From contig DCIJ01000065.1 in assembly GCA_002315945.1 (NCBI GenBank), forward strand, positions 17,830 to 57,344: 39,515 nucleotides of DNA, written 5' to 3'. The notes under the pieces are model-generated. The model had not been told where the DNA came from. It searched no databases and saw only the letters and a list, made by a program, of their open reading frames with translations. Of the stretch, positions 30,711 to 37,953 are shown in pieces (within the stretch, counting starts at the first letter, position 1; each line of letters begins with the position of its first letter). Origin of the DNA: Lachnospiraceae bacterium UBA1729 (GTDB taxonomy: Bacteria; Bacillota; Clostridia; Lachnospirales; Lachnospiraceae). Both the position numbers and the translations under genes were made by a program.

Positions 30711-32207
30711 ATGATGAACATTCCCAAAATTAAAGTTGGTATTGTAGCTGTTAGCCGTGACTGTTTCCCTGAAAGCCTCTCAGTAAACAGAAGAAAAGCT
30801 CTGGTTGAAGCATACAAGGCACAGTACAATGCAGAGGACATCTATGAGTGTCCTGTATGTATCGTTGAGAGCGAAATCCATATGGTTCAGGCTCTTGAGG
30901 ATATTAAGAAAGCTGGATGTAACGCACTCTGCGTATATCTTGGAAACTTTGGACCTGAAATTTCAGAGACATTGTTAGCAAAGCATTTTGAAGGACCTAA
31001 GATGTTCTGCGCAGCAGCAGAAGAAAGCCAGAATGATCTGGTACAGGGTCGTGGTGATGCTTACTGTGGTATGCTGAATGCAAGCTACAACTTAAAGCTT
31101 CGTAACACAAAGGCTTATATCCCTGAGTATCCTGTAGGTGATGCAGCTGACTGTGCTAAGATGATTAATGAATTCCTTCCTATCGCAAGAGCTTTAGTAG
31201 GACTTTCAAAGTTAAAAATTATATCATTTGGTCCCAGACCTCTTAACTTCCTTGCATGCAACGCTCCTATCAAAGCGCTGTACGATCTGGGTGTAGAAAT
31301 TGAAGAGAACTCAGAACTTGATCTGTTTGAGTCATTCAATGCTCATGCAAATGATCCTCGTATTCCTGATGTAGTTAAGGATATGGAAGCAGAGCTTGGT
31401 GCAGGTAACAACAAGCCTACCATTCTTCCTAAACTTGCTCAGTATGAGCTTACCCTTCTTGACTGGGTTGAAGCTCACAAGGGTTACAGAGAGTACGTTG
31501 CACTTACAGGAAAATGCTGGCCTGCATTCCAGACACAGTTTGGTTGCGTACCTTGCTATGTAAACAGCCGTCTGACTGGCCGTGGAATTCCTGTATCATG
31601 CGAAGTAGATATCTATGGTACATTAAGTGAGTTCATCGGAACATGTGTAAGTGATGATATTGTTACACTTCTTGATATTAACAACTCTGTTCCTAAGGAT
31701 ATGTATGAAGAAGCTATCGAAGGAAAAGATTTTGGTGGCAAGAAGTACAACTTTACAGATACTTTCATGGGATTCCATTGTGGAAATACATGCTCAAAGA
31801 AGCTTTCAAGCTGCAGCATGGAGTATCAGATGATTATGGCAAGAAATCTGCCTGAAGAAGTTACACAGGGAACACTTGAAGGCGACATCGCTCCTGGCGA
31901 TATCACATTCTATCGTCTCCAGAGTACAGCAGATACTAAACTTCGTGCTTACATTGCACATGGTGAGGTTCTTCCTGTTGCTACTAAGTCATTTGGTGGT
32001 ATCGGTGTATTCGCAATTCCTGAGATGGGTCGCTTCTATCGTCACGTACTTATCGAGAAGAACTATCCTCATCACGGAGCAGTTGCTTTTGGCCACTACG
32101 GAAAAGCTCTCTATGAAGTATTCAAGTATCTTGGCGTACCTGTAGAAGATATTAACTACAACCAGCCTAAGAGCCTTCCTTATCCAACAGAGAACCCTTT
32201 TGCATAA
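30711..32207 (+). CDS. L-fucose/L-arabinose isomerase-fold protein (FucI/AraA family)
   Basis: 498 residues from ATG 30711 (AGGAGG 8-9 bases upstream; the frame opens at 30675). The sequence shows the FucI/AraA fold: ALCVYLGNFGPE, a central metal-site region SCEVDIYGTLSEF (Glu and Asp ligands), LLDINNS, and TFMGFHCGNTCSKKLSS with a candidate His ligand. The C-terminal YPHHGAVAFGHYGKALYEVFKYLG ends the domain. These enzymes interconvert an aldose and a ketose with a Mn ion. It is not a canonical XylA. Because it is cotranscribed with a xylulokinase, the likely product is a ketopentose such as D-xylulose, so xylose or another pentose is a reasonable substrate guess; L-fucose is less likely without fuculokinase/aldolase genes nearby. 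Confidence 0.88.
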   Translation: MMNIPKIKVGIVAVSRDCFPESLSVNRRKALVEAYKAQYNAEDIYECPVCIVESEIHMVQALEDIKKAGCNALCVYLGNFGPEISETLLAKHFEGPKMFCAAAEESQNDLVQGRGDAYCGMLNASYNLKLRNTKAYIPEYPVGDAADCAKMINEFLPIARALVGLSKLKIISFGPRPLNFLACNAPIKALYDLGVEIEENSELDLFESFNAHANDPRIPDVVKDMEAELGAGNNKPTILPKLAQYELTLLDWVEAHKGYREYVALTGKCWPAFQTQFGCVPCYVNSRLTGRGIPVSCEVDIYGTLSEFIGTCVSDDIVTLLDINNSVPKDMYEEAIEGKDFGGKKYNFTDTFMGFHCGNTCSKKLSSCSMEYQMIMARNLPEEVTQGTLEGDIAPGDITFYRLQSTADTKLRAYIAHGEVLPVATKSFGGIGVFAIPEMGRFYRHVLIEKNYPHHGAVAFGHYGKALYEVFKYLGVPVEDINYNQPKSLPYPTENPFA

Positions 32208-32248
32208 GTCGTTCAATGGATAAACGAAGAGATTTGAAATATTGAAAA

Positions 32249-32286
32249 TTAAAATGGATCAGGCAATTGCCTGATCCATTTTTTAA
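32249..32286. terminator. Terminator after the pentose operon, bidirectional
   Basis: A perfect palindrome: AAAATGGATCAGGCAA pairs with TTGCCTGATCCATTTT, with A-rich and T-rich ends. It lies between convergent genes and can end both transcripts. Confidence 0.9.
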
Positions 32287-32293
32287 TCAAGAA

Positions 32294-32767
32294 TTATTTA
32301 ATTGGTTTGGCTCCAGCCTTCTCCTGAGCTTTTTCAAGAGCCTGCTTAAAGAACCCTTTCTTTTTAGGTTCAACCTGGATATTACCGCGAATACCCTTGA
32401 TACCTACAATATAGATTCCGCTGACCTGAGCTTTTACTTCTCGCTTCACAGGAACCTGATCAAAAATCTTCTCATCACAAACCAGAGACAAAACCTGAGG
32501 TCCAACCTTAGCCTTAACGATAGGAAGCTTTGAACCACGCATAAGCTTTGGAGTCTGATCAATAACAATCTGTGGAAGACCAGCTTCTTTGAGCTTCATC
32601 CTTTTCTTGTCGATAATAAGCATCGAAACAGTTTGTTTTGCTGCTTCTATCTGAGCCTGCTGTTCTTCCTGTCTTTTTTGAGCCTTGCGACCTAAGAAAT
32701 AAAGAACAACAAGTGCAACAATAAGTATTGCAAGTATTACTAACAATACAATGGTAACCGTACTCAT
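32294..32767 (-). CDS. Single-pass membrane protein of unknown function
   Basis: 157 residues; I do not recognise the family by name. One N-terminal membrane helix (TVTIVLLVILAILIVALVVLYFLG) is followed by a short Gln/Glu/Lys coiled coil (RKAQKRQEEQQAQIEAAKQ). A compact mixed domain (about 45-135) with VDQ/VxAKVGPQVLSLVCDEKIF and VSGIYIVGIKGIRG follows, then a basic tail ending KAGAKPIK. The basic, coiled-coil segment after the helix suggests a cytosolic C-terminus. AAGGAGGG lies upstream of the ATG. It is divergent from the foldase lipoprotein and convergent with the pentose operon. A role with the ribosome, secretion machinery or cell envelope is possible but not shown. Confidence 0.78.
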   Translation of the reverse strand: MSTVTIVLLVILAILIVALVVLYFLGRKAQKRQEEQQAQIEAAKQTVSMLIIDKKRMKLKEAGLPQIVIDQTPKLMRGSKLPIVKAKVGPQVLSLVCDEKIFDQVPVKREVKAQVSGIYIVGIKGIRGNIQVEPKKKGFFKQALEKAQEKAGAKPIK

Positions 32768-32789
32768 TGTGTACCCTCCTTAATATTCA

Positions 32790-32822
32790 ATTCTATAGAA
32801 TACTACCATTTTATATAGAATA
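32790..32822. promoter_or_regulatory. Palindrome and repeated TATAGAATA boxes in the divergent promoter region
   Basis: ATTCTATAGAAT (32790-32801) is a perfect 12-base palindrome. TATAGAATA occurs at 32794-32802 and again at 32814-32822, exactly 20 bases apart (two helical turns). The first copy overlaps the -10 of the minus-strand promoter, the second lies in its spacer. Confidence 0.45.
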
Positions 32823-32828
32823 TATCAA
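32800..32828 (-). promoter_or_regulatory. Promoter for the minus-strand membrane protein
   Basis: On the minus strand TTGATA (32823-32828), a 17-base spacer and TAGTAT (32800-32805). Confidence 0.55.
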
Positions 32829-32835
32829 GGAAAAG

Positions 32836-32844
32836 TGATAAAAT
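32836..32844 (+). promoter_or_regulatory. Extended -10 promoter of the foldase-lipoprotein operon
   Basis: TG-A-TAAAAT (hexamer 32839-32844), without a good -35, 44 bases before the ATG. Confidence 0.5.
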
Positions 32845-32887
32845 ATAACAGATTATCATGTGGTAAAACACACAGAAAGAGGAGATT

Positions 32888-33928
32888 ATGAAAAAAGGAT
32901 TATTTGTTGTTATGATAGCCCTGCCTGTCATGATGTTAGGTGGATGCGGCGAAAAAGAACAGCCAATGGCTGAATTAAATGTTGATAAGTATGTAACACT
33001 TGGTACTTATAAGGGACTGGAAGCCGAAACAACAGAAGTAGTTGTTGAAGATTCTTACGTGGATGCATATATCGAATATGCAATGTCTCAGTCGGCAAAG
33101 CTGACAGAAGTAGACAGAAAAGCCCAGTTGGGAGACACAGTAAATATTGATTATGTTGGTAAGAAGGATGGAGTTCCTTTTGACGGCGGAACTGGCAACG
33201 GATATGACTTGAGACTGGGAAGTGGAACTTTTATTCCGGGTTTTGAGGATGGGCTTGTTGGTTATGGCAAGGGTGACAAGGTAGATCTTGATCTGACATT
33301 TCCTGAAAACTATGGTAAAGCAGAATTGGCAGGCGTCAAGGTTGTATTCTCAGTAACTGTAAATGAAGTTAAGGAAAACGTTGGTCCCAGTATCGAAGAG
33401 TATGCTAAGGATAATGGCTATGAATCAGTAGATGCCTACAAAGAGTCAGTAAAGAAGGATCTGATTGATGCTCAGCAGTATTCTGCAGATAAAGCCTGTG
33501 AAGAACAATTGATTAATATGCTGGTTGAAAATTCAGAATACAAAGAACTTCCTGACTGGCTTAAAGAAAAATACTATAAAAAGGTTATCGAAAAATATAC
33601 ATCCTATGCCAAGTCAAATGGCATGACTCTGGAGGTGTTCGCATCTCAGGGTATGCAGATGACTATGGATCAGTTGGAGGAGCAGGCCAGGGAACAGGCT
33701 GGTACCTACGCTAAGCAGATACTTGCATGTGAGGCAGTGTTCAGAGCAGAGGGAATGAGCCTTGGAGATGAGGATTATCTGAATTATGCCAAGAAGCTTG
33801 GATATGACAATACTGACATATTCAAGGAAGAGAGTGAAGAAGAGACCAGAGACTATGTAATGTTAGATAAGGTCCTTACCTTTGTCAGGGATAATGCGAA
33901 GCTTACATATGTTTCTGCTTCAAAGTAG
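32888..33928 (+). CDS. Secreted trigger-factor-like FKBP peptidyl-prolyl isomerase (lipoprotein)
   Basis: 346 residues. A lipoprotein signal ends in MMLGGCG (Cys20). After a short linker, an FKBP domain (about residues 70-150) has GDTVNIDYVGKKDGVPFDGG, GSGTFIPGFEDGLVGYGKGDKVDLDLTFPENYG and VVFSVTVNEVK. The rest (about 155-346) resembles the helical trigger factor C-terminal arms that cradle unfolded proteins. The ribosome-binding N-domain of true trigger factor is missing and replaced by the lipid anchor. It is therefore probably a foldase for exported proteins, analogous to PrsA. AGAGGAG is the SD. It is cotranscribed with a secreted NlpC/P60 hydrolase, a likely client. Confidence 0.9.
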   Translation: MKKGLFVVMIALPVMMLGGCGEKEQPMAELNVDKYVTLGTYKGLEAETTEVVVEDSYVDAYIEYAMSQSAKLTEVDRKAQLGDTVNIDYVGKKDGVPFDGGTGNGYDLRLGSGTFIPGFEDGLVGYGKGDKVDLDLTFPENYGKAELAGVKVVFSVTVNEVKENVGPSIEEYAKDNGYESVDAYKESVKKDLIDAQQYSADKACEEQLINMLVENSEYKELPDWLKEKYYKKVIEKYTSYAKSNGMTLEVFASQGMQMTMDQLEEQAREQAGTYAKQILACEAVFRAEGMSLGDEDYLNYAKKLGYDNTDIFKEESEEETRDYVMLDKVLTFVRDNAKLTYVSASK

Positions 33929-33949
33929 AATTAGTCAGGAGAATGTTCC

Positions 33950-35155
33950 TTGCAGCATTATTTAAATAAATTGAAGAATCTAATAGTATGGATACTAGTA
34001 TTAGGAATTATTATTTCAGTTCCTTCGGGGAAGGCCTCTGCTGCTACTATTTCTGAGCTAAAGAAGCAATTGGCTGAGACTCAGAAGCAGCTGTCATCAA
34101 TAAATGGTCAGGCAAAAAATGTAGAAGGTCAGCTGGATGCAGTGGATGAAGAAATTCAGGAGATAGATGGTCAGATAGTAGATTTGATGGCCAGTATTGC
34201 CATACTGGAAGAGGAAATAGTAGAAAAAAAAGAAGAAATCAAAATTGCAGCAGAAGAGCTGGAAGAGGCTAAGGCGGACGAGAAGGCCCAGTATGAGGCC
34301 ATGAAGAAAAGAATCCGATTCATGTATGAAAAGGGAAATGCGACCTACGCCCAGCTCCTTTTGGAGTCTAAAGGTTTCTCGGATATGATGAATAAGGCTG
34401 AATATATTGAAAAGCTGTATTCCTATGACAGGAAAATGCTTGAGAAATATGAGGAGGCCAGGGTAAGAGTTGAGGAACTGAAGGAAGCCCTTGAGGAAGA
34501 AGAAGCCGAGCTGGAAGCTGAAGAGTATGAATTAGAAATAGAAAAATCTGATCTCGAGAAAATCCTGGAAGAGAAAAAGGCTGAGGCTGAAAATTTTGAA
34601 GTTCAGATTGCAAAGATTCGTCAGAATGCGGCACAGTATCAGGCCCTGATTAAGCAACAGACGGCGCAGATAAAACAGCTTGAGGCTGAAGAAGCAGCTA
34701 GAAAAGCGGCAGAAGAGGCTAAGAAAAAGAAGAATTCTTCATCTAATTCAAATCCAACAGGAAAAGCAGTAAGTGCAAATGTTGCATCAATTATCGCGGG
34801 AGCAAATGGAAGCAGCAAAGGTAAGGAGATAGCTTCATATGCTTGTCAGTTTATAGGAAATCCTTACGTGGCAGGAGGAACCAGTCTTACTAATGGTGCA
34901 GACTGTTCCGGATTTACCCAGGCAGTGTACAGAGCCTTTGGTAAGTCTATTCCAAGAAACTCCAGTTCCCAACGTGAATATGGTACAGCTGTCTCATATG
35001 ATGAGGCCCAGCCGGGTGATATTATATGTTATTCAGGACATGTGGCACTATATATTGGTGGTGGATACATTGTTCATGCTAGTACAGAGAGAACAGGAAT
35101 TAAAATTGGAAATGCAACCTATCGACCAATTTTATCAGTACGCAGAATAATCTAG
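33950..35155 (+). CDS. Secreted NlpC/P60 peptidoglycan endopeptidase with coiled coil
   Basis: 401 residues from a TTG start with AGGAG 8 bases upstream; no in-frame ATG is near. A signal peptide (LKNLIVWILVLGIIISVPSGKASA, Ala-x-Ala cleavage) is followed by a long Glu/Lys-rich coiled coil (about residues 38-250, starting ISELKKQLAETQKQLSS), as in PcsB and CwlO/Spr proteins. A Ser/Asn linker and a C-terminal NlpC/P60 domain follow, with Cys319 (NGADCSGFTQAVYRAFG), His364 (YSGHVALYIGGG) and His376 (VHAS). It cuts stem peptides, probably at division or elongation and under FtsEX-type control. It lies 21 bases after the foldase gene and 2 bases before the cyclase gene. Confidence 0.94.
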   Translation: MQHYLNKLKNLIVWILVLGIIISVPSGKASAATISELKKQLAETQKQLSSINGQAKNVEGQLDAVDEEIQEIDGQIVDLMASIAILEEEIVEKKEEIKIAAEELEEAKADEKAQYEAMKKRIRFMYEKGNATYAQLLLESKGFSDMMNKAEYIEKLYSYDRKMLEKYEEARVRVEELKEALEEEEAELEAEEYELEIEKSDLEKILEEKKAEAENFEVQIAKIRQNAAQYQALIKQQTAQIKQLEAEEAARKAAEEAKKKKNSSSNSNPTGKAVSANVASIIAGANGSSKGKEIASYACQFIGNPYVAGGTSLTNGADCSGFTQAVYRAFGKSIPRNSSSQREYGTAVSYDEAQPGDIICYSGHVALYIGGGYIVHASTERTGIKIGNATYRPILSVRRII

Positions 35156-35157
35156 TT

Positions 35158-36492
35158 ATGGCAGGAAAAGAAGAAAAGAACAACTTAATAAGAAAAGATG
35201 GACTTCATGTAATAATGCTTTGCATGACTCTTATTCCAATGCTTATTTTGGGGTGTATTATTGTGACAGTGACTGCCAATAGGTTTAACAAAGCATTAAA
35301 CACTGAGATTTCAAAAGCGCTGGAGGACATCTGTGGAATTACATTAAGAACCTATGACCTTATGTATCCAGGCGATTTTAATCTGATAGGGGAGGACGAA
35401 TATGTCTTTGTTAAGGGTAATTCGATTCTGAATAATCAGTATGAGATAATAGATAATATCAAAGAGCAGACAGGTATGGATATTTCGATTTTCTATTATG
35501 ATACCAGAGTTCTGACTACAATTCACAATGAGCAGGGTGAGCGAATTGTGGGAACCGGTTGCAGTACTGTTGTATTTCAGCAGGTTTATCAGAGAAGAAG
35601 GCCTAAGTTCTATCCTAAGGTGGACATTTTTGGCACTCAGTATTTTTCCTATTACACACCAATGTATAATTCCAATGGAAATATCATTGGTATGATATTT
35701 GCTGGACGCCCAGCAGAAAGTGTAAAAAAACAGATTGCCATGTCTATGCTTCCTATCGTTTTGCTGGAGGTAGTGGGTACAATAATAGTATTATGGATAT
35801 GTACAACCTGGACAGGTACTCTGATTACTCATCTGATGGTTATGAAGGATTTCCTAAAGGGAATGACCGATGGTAAGCTGGACGGGGATATTGATTTGTT
35901 GATTACTCGCCGAGGAGATGAGGTTGGTGAGATGGCCAGAGCCATGCTGCATATGCAGACTGCTGTAAGGAATCTGGTTGAGAAGGATACGCTTACAGGA
36001 CTGAGAAATCGTCGATATGGAAATATCAAGCTGAGCGAAGTTCAGAAAAAGGCTGAATCCAGAGATGGTGAGTTTGCAGTAGCCATTGGAGATGTGGACT
36101 TTTTTAAGAAAATTAATGATACCTATGGGCATGAATGTGGCGATGTTGTGCTAAAAACAGTATCCGATACACTGGCCAGAGGTTTAAGAGGTCGAGGTTT
36201 TGCCGCCAGATGGGGTGGTGAAGAATTCTTGATGGTATTCCAGTATGTTAATGGTGAAGAGGCAGAGATAATACTGAATGCCATAAGAAATGACATAAAA
36301 ATTCTAAGTATTCCCTATGAGGATAAAATAGTCAGACTGACCATGAGCTTTGGTGTAATAGACGGAAGATGTAATTGCTCAATTGATGAACTGATTAGAG
36401 GTGCAGATGAAAATCTGTACTATGCTAAGACTCATGGACGTAATAGAGTAGTTAGAGTTATTCCAGAGGAAGACAGTGATGCGGTGGAGTGA
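35158..36492 (+). CDS. Cache-domain diguanylate cyclase (GGDEF), membrane bound
   Basis: 444 residues. TM1 is about residues 17-41; an extracytoplasmic single-Cache-like sensor (about 45-195) contains TGMDISIFYYDTRVLTTI and NIIGMIFAGRPAESV; TM2 is about 197-220. HAMP is about 221-275. GGDEF is about 280-444 with NDTYGHECGDVVLK and the active site RWGGEEF (GGEEF at 353-357). It makes cyclic di-GMP in response to a small extracellular ligand. The RxxD inhibitory site is Arg344 ... Gly347, so product inhibition is probably absent. No clear SD precedes the ATG; it starts 2 bases after the NlpC/P60 stop, so it is likely coupled by reinitiation. No partner phosphodiesterase is in view. Confidence 0.93.
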   Translation: MAGKEEKNNLIRKDGLHVIMLCMTLIPMLILGCIIVTVTANRFNKALNTEISKALEDICGITLRTYDLMYPGDFNLIGEDEYVFVKGNSILNNQYEIIDNIKEQTGMDISIFYYDTRVLTTIHNEQGERIVGTGCSTVVFQQVYQRRRPKFYPKVDIFGTQYFSYYTPMYNSNGNIIGMIFAGRPAESVKKQIAMSMLPIVLLEVVGTIIVLWICTTWTGTLITHLMVMKDFLKGMTDGKLDGDIDLLITRRGDEVGEMARAMLHMQTAVRNLVEKDTLTGLRNRRYGNIKLSEVQKKAESRDGEFAVAIGDVDFFKKINDTYGHECGDVVLKTVSDTLARGLRGRGFAARWGGEEFLMVFQYVNGEEAEIILNAIRNDIKILSIPYEDKIVRLTMSFGVIDGRCNCSIDELIRGADENLYYAKTHGRNRVVRVIPEEDSDAVE

Positions 36493-37891
36493 ATTATTAT
36501 GTAGTGAACGCCTGAGACAATATAAAAAGCCTGCCGGGTCAGGAGATTTGCGTTCGGAATTTGAAAAAGATTATCACAGAATAATTCAAAGCGCCTCCTT
36601 TAGAAGACTTCAGGATAAGACCCAGGTTTTTCCACTGGATAAAAGTGATTTTATCCGTACCAGGCTTACACACTCTCTGGAGGTATCCTCATATTGCAAG
36701 TCGTTAGGTCAAAATATCTGCCGTAGCATATTATCTGACATTAAGGATAAGAGCTTTGATCCCAGGTTTGAATCTGATGTATGCGAAATACTGGAATGTG
36801 CAGGACTGATTCATGATATTGGTAATCCTCCCTTTGGGCATTTTGGGGAGACCATTATCAGAACCTGGTTTAAGCAGAATATAGATAAATTTGAGTACAA
36901 GGGTAAAAGTGTTTCCCAATGGCTGACTGAAGAACAGCTGGAGGATTTTTTTAATTTTGAAGGAAATACGCAGGCATTGCGCCTGGTTACTAAGCTTCAT
37001 TATCTGGTGGATGAGCACGGAATGAATCTGACAAAGGGGCTTTTGGGGACTATTATTAAGTATCCTGTCAGCTCAACTGAAATAGATAAAAAGGCCGGAG
37101 ACATTCGTACCAAAAAAATGGGTTACTTTGCTGCAGAAAAAGCTGAATTTGACAGTATTCAGAATTCCCTGGGAACTAATGGAAAGAGGCATCCCCTGAC
37201 CTATGTCCTGGAAGCAGCAGATGATATAGCATATGCAACAGCAGATATTGAGGATGCCTATAAAAAAGGATTCATTTCATACAGAGAACTAAAAGGTGAG
37301 TTGCGAAAGGGTCTTGAAGGCGAGAAAAACTGTTTCCTTGAAGACATGATAGCTTACCTTGAGAAGAAGCTGGAAAAGGCAGAAAGCAGGAACGAAGTAT
37401 CCTGTGAACAGTATGCAGTTCAAAACTGGATGCCTGTTTTGCAGGGTGGACTTATAAAAGGGGCTACCAGGGCTTTTATACAAAATTATGATGCAATAAT
37501 GAAGGGTGAATACACCAGAGACCTGTTGTCCTCCTGTGAAGAGGGACGGGTGGCTGATATTTTAAAAGATATCGCTTTTCGATATGCCTTTCAGTCAAGA
37601 CATATATTACAGATGGAAATTGCTGCTGAGAGAATTATCTCGTTTTTCCTGGATAAGATGATTCCAGCAATTATAAATTATGACGAGCCAGACTGCAGTA
37701 TTAACGAGATAGATAAAAAGTATATCAGTCTGATTTCAGAAAACTATAAGACAATATATAAATTTTATTCAAAAAACTGTGACGAGGGTACCAGACTATA
37801 TCTGAGATTTTTACTTGTCACAGACTATGTATGCGGAATGACAGATAGTTTTGCCAGGGATATGTACAGAGAATTAAATGGTATATCCTAA
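36479..37891 (+). CDS. dgt: dGTP triphosphohydrolase (Dgt, HD superfamily)
   Basis: 470 residues from ATG 36479; a GTG at 36476 is also in frame. GAGGAAG lies 7-10 bases upstream. The HD metal ligands are visible: TRLTHSLEVS (His), GLIHDIGNPPFGHFGE (His-Asp), and ADDIAYATADIEDAYK (Asp). The conserved DYHRIIQSASFRRLQDKTQVFPLDKSDFIRTR start is diagnostic. Dgt cleaves dGTP to deoxyguanosine and tripolyphosphate, adjusting the dNTP pool. The start overlaps the cyclase stop by 14 bases, so it is translationally coupled. The next gene is guaA, so the tail of this operon centres on guanine nucleotides. Confidence 0.95.
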   Translation: MRWSELLCSERLRQYKKPAGSGDLRSEFEKDYHRIIQSASFRRLQDKTQVFPLDKSDFIRTRLTHSLEVSSYCKSLGQNICRSILSDIKDKSFDPRFESDVCEILECAGLIHDIGNPPFGHFGETIIRTWFKQNIDKFEYKGKSVSQWLTEEQLEDFFNFEGNTQALRLVTKLHYLVDEHGMNLTKGLLGTIIKYPVSSTEIDKKAGDIRTKKMGYFAAEKAEFDSIQNSLGTNGKRHPLTYVLEAADDIAYATADIEDAYKKGFISYRELKGELRKGLEGEKNCFLEDMIAYLEKKLEKAESRNEVSCEQYAVQNWMPVLQGGLIKGATRAFIQNYDAIMKGEYTRDLLSSCEEGRVADILKDIAFRYAFQSRHILQMEIAAERIISFFLDKMIPAIINYDEPDCSINEIDKKYISLISENYKTIYKFYSKNCDEGTRLYLRFLLVTDYVCGMTDSFARDMYRELNGIS

Positions 37892-37953
37892 TACAAAAAA
37901 TTGGCATGTACCTAGGCCATTTAGTAACTTAAAAATGAGGAGAAAGCGAGAAA

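Noticed and set aside
37892..37953. Purine riboswitch before guaA
   Set aside because: The gap is only 62 bases and lacks the purine aptamer core. A TGGC/GCCA inverted repeat is present but too short to support the call.
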